64,000 bases of DNA from Anaeramoeba flamelloides. Its lineage: Eukaryota; Metamonada; Anaeramoebidae. The stretch lies in contig JANTQA010000008.1 in the NCBI GenBank assembly GCA_027625915.1, forward strand, positions 13,703,001-13,767,000, in the 5' to 3' direction. The notes below the pieces were generated by a model, which made no database searches, was not told where the DNA came from, and saw only the letters and a list, made by a program, of their open reading frames with translations. The translations under genes were made by a program, and so were the position numbers. Shown piece by piece: positions 45,201 to 56,985 of this stretch (position 1 is its first letter; each line of letters begins with the position of its first letter).

Positions 45201-45684
45201 TACAGTGATCAAAATAATGCGGGCACAAAGTATATAAACCAGTATTTCAAAATTAAACCGTTATTTTTTTCTTCTTGTTTCGATACAACATCGAAGGCAC
45301 AACCCAATAAAATACACAAGTCAAAACCAATTTTAGAAGTAAATTCCTTGATATTTTGAGTAAATTATAAATTATGAATGAAATTTGTTCAAAATTTTTT
45401 CTAATTTTCAAGTTTTTTTTTGATATTTTTTTGTTTTTCTGATGATATATTTTTAGTTACAAAAATTAACTCTCTTTTTGGAGAATAAATTACTAATTTG
45501 ACTTTTAATTTTGGATTTCTTTTTAAATAGAAGAACTTTTATAAACAAATAACATATTAACCTATCGGTTTATTGTCGGTTACTTTGATCGTTTAATGTG
45601 TTAGTCTTCTTTCAAAATGAAACATACTTTTTATTTTGAAAGGCTGATTATAACTTATCGGCACATATAATTTTGACAAATGTG
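45201..45684. mobile_element. Element B, copy 2
   Basis: It starts TACAGTGATCAAAATAATGC and carries an inverted right arm with CTTTCAAAATGAAACATACT and GGCACATATAATTTTGACA. The interior (CCTATCGGTTTATTGTCGGT..CTTTTTAAATAGAAG) is the reverse complement of the left interior of copy 1, so the two are in opposite orientation. Noncoding. Confidence 0.72.
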
Positions 45685-46689
45685 CTGATAATTTATAAAA
45701 AAATTGAAAATAATTTTATTTTTGATTTCCATATTTGTAAATCTTATTACCCCACTTTTCAAAAATTTCTTAACAAAGTATATTTTGAAGATCAAACCAA
45801 TTTTGAAAAGTTTCTTTGTATTAAAACCTATATAATGCTGAACTAAAAGCTAAGGGGTAAAAATTTAAAAAAGTATGAAAATAAAAAATGAAATTAAAAT
45901 TTTTCAACAATTATTTGAATTTTAAAGTATATAGAAAAAAATTTTAATTGTGAGAACATAACCAAAAAAAAACATTTTTTGAATATAAGAAGATATGTAA
46001 ACATTGAAAACAAAATATAATTAATCACTTTTCTATTTGCAAAAAGATTCATTTGAAATCCAGAGCATAATATTTAAATATTTCAATTTTTTTGCAAAAT
46101 TTTTTTTTAATTGGTTTTCAATAATGGAAGAGAACGGATTTCATTTATGTTACTTCAATTAAATTGTGAAAAATAACTAAATTTTTGAAATCAACTTCGA
46201 AATTATCTGGTTTGAAAGCAAAATTTTCATATTTAAAAAAACTATAAAATGGAAAGAAAATTTTTGTGGCATTTTTTTTTGAATTTATCTTTAATAAAAT
46301 GTAAATTGGTGAAACAAAATTATCTTTTGATTTGATAAAAACAGATTTTAAACATATTATAACTTGTATTAATATAAAAATTAGAAATTTTTATTAATCA
46401 AATCACACATCCCTGAGGCTTATTTATAAAACTGAAGCAAAAATTGAACCTGTCAGAATAATGATTTAAAAAAGAAGATTTAAATCAATTCAAAAATTTA
46501 AAAACTTTCGTTTTTGTGAATTGATTAATCCTCTACCTTTTAGAGAAAAAGAATTTGAAAATATTAACAGCAAACAAATAACTAAAATATGAAATAGCGA
46601 ATTTCAGAATAAAATTTTAGAAAATAGTCCAAGTTGGAAATGTCTTGATTTTTTTTTTAATTTTAGAAATGAAGAGAAATTTTAAACAT
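45685..46689. other. AT-rich intergenic stretch
   Basis: No supported feature. Confidence 0.5.
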
Positions 46690-46800
46690 TTTCTTCTTAT
46701 TTCTCAAAAAAAAAAGCTAAAGGCGGTTTTCCAGAATTCTAGAGAATAGAGAAAAATCAAAAGTTTTATTCAATTCTTTTAAATTAAAAAAAAAAACAAA
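46690..46800. repeat. Family F hairpin 7
   Basis: AAGCTAAAGGCGGTTTTCC precedes one hairpin with stem AATTCTAGAGAAT/ATTCTTTTAAATT. This is a single-module version of the arrays in the lectin introns. Confidence 0.5.
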
Positions 46801-47189
46801 CAACAAAATAAATTTAAAATTGAATGGTTCAACTTCAATTTTTTAAAACTCAAAAATTTTAAAAATGACTTTAACAGGTATTCTTATCTTTTGAATAAAA
46901 ATAAATCGAAATATTGTAAATTATGTAATAAAATAAACAATTTAGAAATCATTGAAGATTTAAAACATTTTCTAATAAATTGCTAGTCATAGAAAATTAC
47001 TGCAAAATCTGGATATCTGAATTAAAAAAAAAAATTAATATAGCAATGTATATTATAAAATAATAATATTTCAAATATCATAATATAAAAAAAATATTCA
47101 ATATATTTATTAGACTTAGTGGATAATAAAAGTTATTTTTAAGTATTTAATAAAATATCTAAATCAAAATTTAGGAATTTGGTAAAGTA
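46801..47189. other. AT-rich intergenic stretch
   Basis: No supported feature. Confidence 0.5.
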
Positions 47190-47345
47190 ACCTAGGTTTT
47201 TTTTTTTAATTTTTGAAATTTTGTTTTCATTTCGGAAAATTATGGGAAAACTAACGAAATGTACTACCTTTTCCAGTATTCACAAGAATCGAGCAAAATC
47301 AATGATTTACCTCGATTCATATAAATTCTGGTTAACCTAACATCA
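47190..47345. repeat. Family F hairpin array 8
   Basis: It opens with CCTAGGTTTTTTTTTTAATT, has an AACTAACGAAAT junction and a hairpin CACAAGAATCGAGCAAAATC / GATTTACCTCGATTC, and closes with CCTAACATC. Confidence 0.55.
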
Positions 47346-47530
47346 AATAAGAGGGTTTAATAACACCCCTCTTTAAAAATAATAATAAAAAACTATTTTT
47401 TAATCAAAAAAATTCCCATTTATCAATTGTTCTAGATGATTAAAAAAAGTGTGGAAAGTAAATTTTTATCAAATTTATGTCAAATAAACAAAGTTCAATT
47501 CAACAGAATTTTAATTACTTCCTTTTTATG

Positions 47531-47715
47531 TACAGTCCTTGAACTTATAATGCACACATCCAATAAAACAAACAAGACATATAAAAAAACCAATTAGGTA
47601 AAAAAAAAATATTGTTTATAATATCACCCAATCTTTGTTTTCAACTCAAAGATGTTCAAAAAAAGCATTTTGTACAGTTATTTAAAAAGGTGTGCCTTAA
47701 AACTGGAACTAACTA
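47531..47715. mobile_element. Element K, copy 3 (diverged)
   Basis: Left end TACAGTCCTTGAACTTATAA and right end TGCCTTAAAACTGGAACTAA are inverted and match the K termini. The interior is weakly similar. Confidence 0.5.
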
Positions 47716-49774
47716 TCTCTTTTTTTCTTTTTGAGTTGCCATTTTATCATAAGAAAAAAGAAAAAAAGAATTTAAGTTTTCAATCGAATATTAATCAAGA
47801 ATAATTTCTTTTTTTTTTTTTAATGTAATCGTGTTGTTATTTATCTATTTTAAAGGAAAATTATATCAAACTAGATTTATGAATAATAAATATATGTTGT
47901 CATAGGATAAAATTTTATCAGTTCTTTATTAACAAAATTACTCTAAAAACATCCATTATAAATATCATTGAACTTTAATATACATTTTCTAATAGAAACT
48001 ATTAAAAATATAAATTTTTGAAAAATTTTCGATTATTTAATTTGTTAAAATCTAGACAATACAAACCAAAATAATTGTATTTCAGTATTCAAAGTTACGT
48101 TTGAAACTTTTATAATTAGGATTTAAATAAATTTTTTCAAGTTTTATATCATAATTATGAAAAAAAAAAAAGAAAAAAAAAAACAGAATTTAATATAATT
48201 TTTTCTCCTAAAATAGTTGTATTATAAATAAATATTTTAAATATATTTCAAAAATATGGAATTATACCCTAAAAAATAATCACAAAGTTAATTATTTAAA
48301 TTTTCAAAATAATATACCTTTTTTCGTAATAATCTATATTTCAAATTAAATTTTGGAAAGATATTTTTCAGCTTTGAAATATCAATATAGGTAAGAAATA
48401 CTTTAAATTTGTCAAAAAATCTAGAATTATTTCATAACCTCTTAATATTTTTACGAACATTAGTCTCTTTTTTACATGATTAATTCAAGATTTTATATTA
48501 TTTTACTAATTATTTGGTGTCTTTGAAACGTCTGAATCAAAGAATACTAATATAATTATTATCCAGTTACAATTTACATGGGTAAAACCTACCTCCATGC
48601 TAGATACTAATGGTTTAACCAGATAATTTGGTTTAAATATATTATAATATTTTATTTAATTTTTCGAATTCCATAATTCAATAAAATGAATCTTACCTTG
48701 CCATCAAAATGTGTAATTTATTTCTTTTCAAATTTTTGGTATATCAATATGGTTAATAATACATATAGTGAATCTACTTTAGTCCAAATTTTTTGATATA
48801 CTTAAAACAGTCTAAAGAAAAAAAAAAATAATTTTCTATGTAATTTTGTAATAATTGTCATTTTAACAAATATTTTTAATCATTTTTTGTCTTTTTTGAT
48901 TTGTTTTTATTTCCATTTTTTGGGTTTCATGTATTTTTTTTTTGTTCGATCTGAAATTTATTTAAAAGATTGGTCTAAGGTTAAAGATGGGTTTATTAAA
49001 TTGAAAAATTAACATACAATGGGTATTTGATATCTTAGCATTTGATCAATCAATAATTGTTGTGAAATTTTTCCAAATTAGTTTTGAATTATTATACTAC
49101 TCATTTCATCATTTGTGTATCAAGAGATTTTTATTTTTGTTTTTTTTTTCTTTCTTTATATATAAAGATTATATATTAAAACATTAATATTTAGGAAAAC
49201 TTAAACGAGATCTAATATTTATATTTGTAAAAACAAAACCACAGTTTTTGATACTTATGTTTTATTTTTATTAGGTAAAAAATTTTGGAATGGGGTTTAT
49301 GATAAACCATAAAATAGTTATGGAAGATTATCTTAAACCATTTAATTTTTCATTGGAAAATAAAAAAAAGTATTTTATCCATTTTTCAGTTTTTAATATT
49401 GACAAACAAATTGATAAATACAATTAGATTCATGGGGATCTTCAATTTCCAAAAATACAAAAACCCCAGGTATAAATAATTTAATAGCGATGATTGAAAA
49501 ATAATTTCAAGTTTCAAGTTACCTTGTTTTCTTTACTTTTGCAATCTATTGTTTTGTTAATTTAAATAAAAAAAAAAAAACTTCTATTATGAAGTAATTG
49601 AAATTGTGTTTTTTATCTTATGATATGAGAAAACTTGAATTTTCTATTTCACAAAATACCATTTTATAATAAGCAACTGATCTCTATTTCTTATAAATTT
49701 TTATGGTAAAGTTAGAATGGCTGTTTTTTTTCATTAAAACAATTTAGAATAATATTTTAAAAGAATTGAACAAT

Positions 49775-49965
49775 TAATAACACCTCCAACACACAAACTT
49801 TCACCAAAATGTTAAAATACAAAAAAAAAAATACAAATTTAGGGACACTTCGAAGATTTGAAGAAAATGGTCTTTATTAAAAAAAAAATACCTTAATTTA
49901 TAAAGTTTTTTTTTAGATTCACTTTAGTTCAACATTTGTGTCTTAAAATTGTTGTTTGATAAACT
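49775..49965. mobile_element. Element K, probable copy 4
   Basis: CAAACTTTCACCAAAATGTT at the left and TGTGTCTTAAAATTGTTGTT at the right resemble the K arms. Boundaries are unclear. Confidence 0.4.
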
Positions 49966-50667
49966 TAAAAATGAATTTTCATATATTGTTTGATTAATTG
50001 GAGAAGACTCTAAAAAAAAGCTTTTACAATTCATGAAACATTTTAATTTTACACGACACTTCGTGAAACATTAATAAAGTTCAATTTTGTTTTTTCATTT
50101 AAACCAACGATTAAAAATAAATTTCTGTGTAAATTTCAAAATTTGATTATAAATGGTTCTCTTCCAACTGAAAAGTCCCAATTTTGTTGTATTTTAACCT
50201 TAAAAAGAAATTTTATGTTCTTTGTTCGAATAATTAAAGAATAAGATTAAAAAGTGTAGATTCTTTGAAAAAAAAATAAATCATAATTTCTATAATCAAT
50301 GAACGTCAAAACTTTCTTTCCAAAATATATTTAATGTTTTGTAGTTTTTTTAGGTAAAAAGAAGAACCATAAATTGTCAAAAGATAATAAAATATAATCA
50401 GAATTAAAAATCATTTTTTTATAATATTTCTATTAATGAGCCATTGTATGATTTTTTTAATTTTTTTTTTGTTTTTACTTTTATATTTCTGACTAAATCC
50501 TCTTTTTTTTAATTAAAATTATTTCTCATTTTTTAGTTTTAGATTTAGATTCTCGAAAAAGTAAGTCCGATCTTTAAAATAAAACACCAATTACCTATTT
50601 GAAATATTTATTCAAAAAACAAAACCATGTTTCTTTAATTTACTTAAAATTCTTCTGACTACATTAG

Positions 50668-51317
50668 GATCATTTACTCAATTAGAAAAACCTCTTTATT
50701 CGGATAACAAATTAGAAAAAGAAAAAGGAGCCGAAAAAGAAAAAGAAAAAGAAAAACAAAATGAAAAACAAAATAAAGAAGTAAAAGGAAAGAACACCGA
50801 AAGTCAAGATTACCCAAACCAAGAGCAAAAATATGAATCATCGGATTATGAAGATTTGGATCTTTATACTTTAAACCAAGACTCGCAATCAGACTGTGAA
50901 ACGTCTTCTAGCTTTGACGAAGATCCTGACTTTTCCGAAGAACAGGGTTCTTCACAAGATTTGACTACAGATATTGTTAACTATCAAAATGATGATTCTG
51001 AGCATGAATGGGAAAATAATCGGAACACATCTTGTAGATTTGTTTTTTTGCACCAACTCCTTTACCAATCATTGACTACCCTTTGGGTTAAGAATGATGA
51101 AGAGTAAGAAACTCTTTATTTTGTCATTTTGTTAATCTTTTCACAATGAAAACAATCTTTAATTTTTGTATTTTTAATTCTTTTTTTTTTTTTTTTTTTT
51201 GCAGATCAAAGCTACAGAATATTATTCTTGGTACAAATCTCATTAACAAAAACCATTTAATTTTTGCAACATACAAATTAGATCAAAAGAAAAGAGGGAT
51301 TATTCAAATTGGACCAA
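50668..51317 (+). CDS. N-terminal part of an RBBP4/MSI1-like WD40 protein (two exons)
   Basis: Two exons are supported: about 50668-51103 (acceptor ATTAG at its left, no ATG in frame) and 51205-51317, joined in phase. The first encodes a K/E-rich then acidic D/S-rich low-complexity region. Its end (EHEWENNRN.., FLHQLLYQSLTTLW) with the second exon (NIILGTNLINKNHLIFATY, GIIQIGP) aligns with the start of RBBP4-type proteins (NEEYKIWKKN.PFLYDLV..SLT.QW, then LILGTHTS..NHL.IA.VQL). The EWP of that region is missing. The exon ends at a canonical GTAAGT. The expected continuation, EGEVNR, appears at 53938 in this strand, but the reading frames do not meet. A still earlier first exon must exist or is lost. 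Confidence 0.68.
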
Positions 51318-51793
51318 GTAAGTTTTTTTTTTTTCAGAAAAGGCCAGTGCAGTCTTTACTTTTTTTTTCTTTTTTTAATCAAGCCACACCGCCAAAAAGT
51401 AAATTTACTAAATTATTCAAAGTAAATCTAAGCACAACACTAATTACCCCAATATAATAAAACTCCAAGTGTTTTCTTTTGAATAACCTTCTATATGTAA
51501 TAAATCAATTTAGACACAAATTACAATTTTGTTTTGTAAAGATAATCTTGATTTACAAGATTTTGCTTTTGGTCAACAAAGAATGAAAGAAAATTTCTTC
51601 TCATAAATATGTAGTGAGTGATTCTGACAGAAATCTGATAAATTTCACACTTCATTTTCCTTTTTTTTAAATTCAAAACTCTGATTTCTTATCATTTCAT
51701 TTCATTTCAAACAAAATTTATAACTTCAACTTATTTTTCATCGTTTCTTTTCAATTCAATTTTAAAAGAAACAATGAAATTAAAAGGAAAAAT

Positions 51794-52144
51794 TACAGCC
51801 ATTTTAAAAAAATGAGTACCGTTACTTTTTTTTTTTATGAGATTGCCAGAGTTCAAACTTTTTTCAAGTTTTCTGTTTTAATAAAGTGAGAACTTTCTTT
51901 AAAAAAAGTACTTTTCTTCCCACTCCAAACTCTACAACAGATTTAAAAGTTTATTCCTCGCTTTATAAAATAGAAACACTCCAATATTTAAAGTTTAAAT
52001 CCTCACTTTTTAAAACTGAAAACTTTCAAAAAGTTTTAATTCTGATAATCTCTTCACTTTTTTAAAACAGAAAACTTTCAAAAAGTTTTAATTCTGGCAA
52101 TTTCATAGTTTTAAAAAAGTACTCACATTTTTAAAACGACTGTA
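51794..52144. mobile_element. Element G, copy 1 (351-bp MITE)
   Basis: Inverted ends TACAGCCATTTTAAAAAAAT and TTTTTAAAACGACTGTA are flanked by TA. The interior contains three or more units of a roughly 55-bp subrepeat with AAAACTTTCAAAAAGTTTTA. A shorter relative lies at 54480-54611. Confidence 0.75.
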
Positions 52145-52754
52145 TTTAAAAAAAAAAAAAATTAAAAATCCAGTCAGTTAAAAATTAAAATTGTATAGCC
52201 AATGCAAAGTCAACACAATAATTGTTAGGATGGTGTTTTTGAAAAAATATATTTTTGAGAATTTGAATAAAAAATTTTATGAAACCAAAATGCTTTTTCG
52301 CAACACCTCACAGACATTTTAACAAGGCAAACTTTTGAAAATCCTAAAAATTATCATTTTTTTTTTTCTAACAGATCTGAACAAATAAAATTTTGTGAGC
52401 CTTAACAACTATCTTCGTACATTTTTTTTCTAAAACAAAAGAATATCCCAAGTGTGAGCGTGGCTGTTAATATCATAAAATAAAATATAAAAAAATCTAG
52501 AATAAAAAAGTGCTTATTAGTGAGAAATCAAAACTAAAAAAAAAAAACTAATAACAAACATACATCTTAATTTTTCGATTGACAGCATTCTTTAAGTAAT
52601 TTAAAAAGTTTTTTATGTCTTACTCGCATATTGAAATCCAAAATTTACATATAAATATGATTCCGATTAATGTTTTTTTTCTTGTTATAAAAAAAAATAA
52701 ATTCAAATCATCATTCGAATTATTTTTTCAAAAGAAACTTAACTATTTTTCAGT

Positions 52755-53290
52755 CAAAGTATACCAACATTTTTTTTAAATATCAATTATTTTTTTATAA
52801 TTGACCTTTGAAGAACAAATAAAAAAATAAGTCAAATAATACACATTCAAGAACATAGTTGATACACCTCTGAAGTAAAACTAATAAATCAATTTATTTT
52901 CTTAAAAATAGAAAATCTCAAATTCTAATGAACTATTTAGAAAAAAAAACAATTTTCATTTTGATCTTTAATTGAAGATAAAAGAAAATTCTATTAGAAA
53001 TAAAGATTATTTTTTTAAAACCATTCCCATTGTTTCAGTAACCTTAGAATAACACATTTTGTACCAAGTGACTATCGATCTTGTGATAAACAAAAAAAAT
53101 TGCAAAAAGAAACTAGGTGTCAAAAAAAATCAAAAAAAAAGGAAAAAATATGCAAAAATGTGAAAAAATGATTTCTATTTTGAAATTTCCAAAATAAATT
53201 TTATTGTTCTAATATCGATTCAAACTCTTTAAACACATGTAATTCACTCACCACAACTAGGCACATTTGACTGGAAAATGATTTAGATCC
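52755..53290. repeat. Repeat I, copy 1
   Basis: It shares ATAATTGACCTTTGAAGA, TTTGATCTTTAATTGAAGAT, TAGAATAACACATTTTGTAC, CAAGTGACTATCGATCTTGT and TTTGACTGGAAAATGATTTA with 60975-61618 in the same orientation. It lies in the putative intron of the RBBP4-like gene. Noncoding. Confidence 0.72.
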
Positions 53291-53937
53291 ATTTAAAGTT
53301 ATTGATAAGATTCATAAAAATTTTTGATTGATCGACCGATAAAAATTATTTAACTTCAGGAAAATTAAAATTTTGATTGGGAATAATGAGGTTTGTATTG
53401 CAAATTTGTTTTTAAAAAATTATTTTGAAATATCAATCATATTTATTATCGGAACAAAAGTAACTGTCTAAAAAACCGAGAATGAAAAATGATTTAATCA
53501 TTAATTTTGAATAGATTTGTTAAAATTTTATTTTTTTAAAATTATTTGAAGAAATCTCTTTTTTATTAATTTTCTGAGCATTAAAAAACTTATTTTAAGA
53601 TCCATTTAATTAATTATAATTCACTAGAAATTATGAAATGTATAATTTTTATCTATTGTTTTAATTTATATGAACAGACTATTTCAATAAAAATACATCG
53701 TAACAAAATCTTTTAATGGTATTAATTTATTTATTAGAATTAAGGAAATTAAAATTAATATATGTGTTTGTATATGTTTATGCATTGTGCGTTATTTAAA
53801 AATTACATCCTTTTTTATTATTTCTTCTTTTTTTAAAAAAACAAGAAATTTTTTTCAAACTAATTTTGTTTAAATTATTATTATTTAATTAATTATTCCC
53901 ATTTACTTTTATTTAGGAAATAAAAAAATATTAAAAA

Positions 53938-56248
53938 ATGGAATCTGTTAAACATGAAAGTGAAGTAAATAGAGTTAGGATCAATCCTAATAAAAAAACT
54001 ATTCTCGCAACAAAAGCCGGAAATGGTCTTATATATATTTATTCCACAGAAAATTCTGATTACAGGCAGGTCTTATCTTGTCGTGGACATTCCAAAGAAG
54101 GGTATATATTTTAATTAATTTTGTTTTTTTCTTGACTATCTTTCTATTTATATATATATATATATTCTCAAATTCTTTTTTTTTTTAAATATACAATTAT
54201 TATCTAAAGATATGGAATAAGTTGGAATAAATATTTAAATGGGTATTTATTAAGTGGCAGTTATGACTCCCGTATATGTATATGGGACTTATCAAAGATA
54301 GAATCAAAATCACAAAATCCAATACTTGTATTTGATCACCACAATAAAGATGTTGAGGTAAGATTTTGAATCTATTTCAGACTTTTTTTTTTAATATATA
54401 ATCTTGTTTTATGAAAGAAAATGTGATTTATGTCATTATTTTTAATAAAACCATTTAAAATAATTATTAAAAAGATATTTATAGCTGTTTTAAAAAAGTG
54501 TGGACTCAAAGTTTTTTAAGTAGGGCTTAAAACTTTATAATTCATATGTTTTAATCAGTTCAGTCAACATCTAATAAAACTTTTGGTACACACTTTTCTA
54601 AAATAGCTGTAATAAATCAAAAAAAAAAAAAAATTATTATTATCTGGGGAATAAAACCTTATCCTCCCCTGTATTAAGTTTATTTTTTTTTTATACATGG
54701 AAAAATTTTGATTTTTAAAAAAATATCTTTATGAATCCATCATTTTATCTTTTCATTCTTTCAAAAATAAAAAAAACATATTCTCTTTTTATTTTTAATT
54801 TTAATTTTTAAAAAAACGTAAATTTTGAAATATTTGAATATATAATTTATTATTTTTATAAATTAATTCATAGGATGTTCAATGGCACCCCTTTAATGCA
54901 AATGTTTTTGGTAGTGTTGCAGATGATAAATCTTTAAAATTATTTGATATTAGAAATTCAAAGCCACATGTTGATATTGTTGCACATTATGGTGAAGTTA
55001 ATTCACTTGCGTTTCAGCCAACTAATGAAAATTTTCTTATTACTGCTTCCTCAGATCATGTATTTTTTTTATTTATTTTTATTTAATATTTATTTTTTTA
55101 TAAAATTACTTTTCAATTAGTTAGACTTATAAACAACTTTTTTTTCTCATAAATTCTCAACAAAGGCAATGAAATACCATGATTTTTATTAAATTTGAAT
55201 TGTATATGATTCATTAGAGATAAGAAAAATAATATCATTCAAATTAAAATTGAAATTTGTGTTTACTGTATATTTTAAAACTGATATTTTCTAAAAAAAA
55301 AACCAAAAAACAAAGAAAGAAACAACTTTTTTGGTTTTAAAAAGATTGAAATGGTAGATGAAAATCCGAGGATTTTTCCAAAATTTAAAGGATATTTAGT
55401 ATTGGAATCAATAAGATGAAGATATAATTTTGCTATATTAAAATTTCAGTGTGAACTTATTTTAGAATTCAGATTTAAAATTCTCAAAGGTTCTAGTAAT
55501 AAAAAAAAGAATAGAAAAGAAAAGAAAATGAAAACAAGAAAGTTTATTATAACTTTTATTGATTTAATAAATAAAAAGAAAAAAGTTAAATTAGAAAAAT
55601 AGACATTAGCAAATTAAAAAATTTAATTAAAATTTTTAAAAAAAAGATGATAAAGATTCATATTTTTAATTGATGATATATGTGTATGTCCAACTATTTT
55701 TCTATCCAAAACTAATATAATATTTTCTTCTGTTGATAATATCCTTAATAAATTTCAATATAGATGATCAGAATGTGGGATTTAAGAAAAATGAATAAAC
55801 ACCTCCATACTTTTATTAGCCATAAAGATAAGGTATATAAAGTTGAATGGAATCCCCATTACCCAACATTTTTTGCAAGTTCTGGTGATGATAAACGAAT
55901 TAATGTTTGGAATGTAGATAAAATTGGTGACGAAAAAAGAGGTGGAGGCAAGCCAAACAAACCAACAGAATTAATTGTAAATAATCTTATTTTTTACACC
56001 TTTTTTATTTTTATTTTACCTTTCTTTTATAAAATATTAATTTATTTTATTTACAAAATTTTATTCATAAAAAATAGTTTACAAATTATGGCCACAAAAA
56101 CGTAATTCGTGATTTTTCTTGGAGTCCAAATATACCTTGTACAATCTCAAGCATTGATGATAATTATTTTAATCAAATTTGGAAAATTAAAAAAAAATAT
56201 TTTTTTTCAGAAAATTATCCGATATCAGAAGATGAGTTAGATTTCTAA
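53938..56248 (+). CDS. RBBP4: RBBP4/RBBP7/MSI1-like WD40 histone-binding protein, main part, five exons
   Basis: Family members bind histone H4/H3 and serve in CAF-1, PRC2, NuRD and deacetylase complexes in the nucleus. Exons are 53938-54101, 54210-54357, 54874-55059, 55764-55976 and 56078-56248, with GT-AG borders and consistent phases, giving 293 residues. WD repeats follow the RBBP4 order: ESEVNRVRINP..TKAGNGLIYIY, GHSKEGYGISWN..SGSYDSRICIWDL, VEDVQWHP..GSVADDKSLKLFD, EVNSLAFQP..ASSDHMIRMWDLR, DKVYKVEWNPHYPTFFASS, KRINVWNVDKIGDE and NVIRDFSWSPN. HPFNANVFGSVADDKSLKL is especially diagnostic. The ATG at 53938 lies right after an in-frame TAA, so either translation starts here and lacks the first blade, or it joins the N-terminal part at 50668-51317 by a route I could not find. 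Family call is firm. Confidence 0.88.
54480..54611. mobile_element. Element G, short copy (132 bp) in a WD40 intron
   Basis: TATAGCTGTTTTAAAAAAGT and ACTTTTCTAAAATAGCTGTA are inverted ends alike to element G, flanked by TA. It sits in the intron between the second and third exons of the RBBP4-like gene and leaves the coding sequence intact. Confidence 0.7.
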
Positions 56249-56629
56249 ACGGGGATTTTTTAAAATCAGATTTCATTTATATTTTTATTGAATCAAATTT
56301 TTGAATTAAACAATAAAAATTCATAATTATTCTTTGAAATTCATTTTCAAAATTGATTTAATCTCACATTAAAAATAAATAAATATTTTATTTAAAAAAA
56401 AAATCATTATTGATTTAATTTTAAAATTTTGGAAAATTACTTTTAAAAGTTTTGAAAAAAAAAGAATAAATATCATTTTTTTTTTTTATTTTTTTTTTAT
56501 TTGCATGTTGGAGGTTTTATAAGAAACGATCAGTATTATACAAACTAAGAAATATATTTATTTTACAGAAAGGATAAATAAATAGAAATTTATTTTTTTC
56601 TTGTAATTTGAGATAGCGGTGTTGTTAAC
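56249..56629. other. Intergenic, 3' of the RBBP4-like gene
   Basis: Probable 3' untranslated region and AT-rich DNA; nothing else seen. Confidence 0.5.
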
Positions 56630-56985
56630 CTCCTTGTTTGCCTTTAGGTTTTCTTGAGTTTTCTGTTTATTTGTAAAATTAATAGATTTTCGTTAGGTTT
56701 TTTTGAGTTTTCTATTTATTTGGAAAATCAATAGATTTTTGTAGGGTTTTTTTACTTTAGAAATAAACCGAAAATTTATTAATATTTTCTGTTTATTTCA
56801 AAAAGTAAAAAAAACCTAGAACACTTAACAAATAAAACAGAAAACTTCAAGAAAAGCTAGGCACTTGATAGTACTTGTGGAAAACTTCCAAAAATGTTTT
56901 CTTGGGTTTTGTGTTTATTTGGGAAATCAATAGATTTTAAAAATAAAACAGAAACCTTCAATAAAACCTTGGTACTTGAGGAAAC
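56630..56985. repeat. Family F hairpin array 9
   Basis: It contains GATTTTCGTTAGGTTTTTTT, two copies of the GGAAAATCAATAGATTTT module, the GAAATAAACCGAAAATTTAT hairpin, the CCTAGAACACTTAACA module and the terminus AAAGCTAGGCACTTGATAG. Modules are the same as in array 1 of the lectin intron, 41 kb away, in a different order. Confidence 0.65.

Larger units (their letters stand above)
47346..50667. other. Long AT-rich intergenic stretch with K copies and a lone H arm
   Basis: Apart from K copies (47531-47715 and about 49775-49965) and an isolated element H arm (about 49691-49725, ATTTTTATGGTAAAGTTAGA) I find nothing supported. A strong donor-like GTAAGT at 50560 could mark an unseen first exon of the next gene. 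Confidence 0.45.
51318..53937 (+). other. Gap or intron between the two RBBP4-like parts, with elements G and I
   Basis: It starts GTAAGT and has ATTTAG at 53911-53916, as an intron would. Joining there meets a TAA in the reading frame of the downstream part just before its ATG. It holds element G copy 1 (51794-52144) and repeat I copy 1 (52755-53290). Nothing else is supported. Confidence 0.55.

Noticed and set aside
51318-51337. A 20-nt intron (GTAAGT..TTTCAG) in the RBBP4-like N-terminal part
   Set aside because: Borders fit GT-AG, but 20 nt is smaller than any other intron here and removing it does not lead to RBBP4-like sequence; reading through it does not either.
55764-56105. WD40 fragment as an independent 113-residue protein
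   Set aside because: It is exon 4 of the RBBP4-like gene plus intron read-through; the ATG is the first codon after an acceptor.
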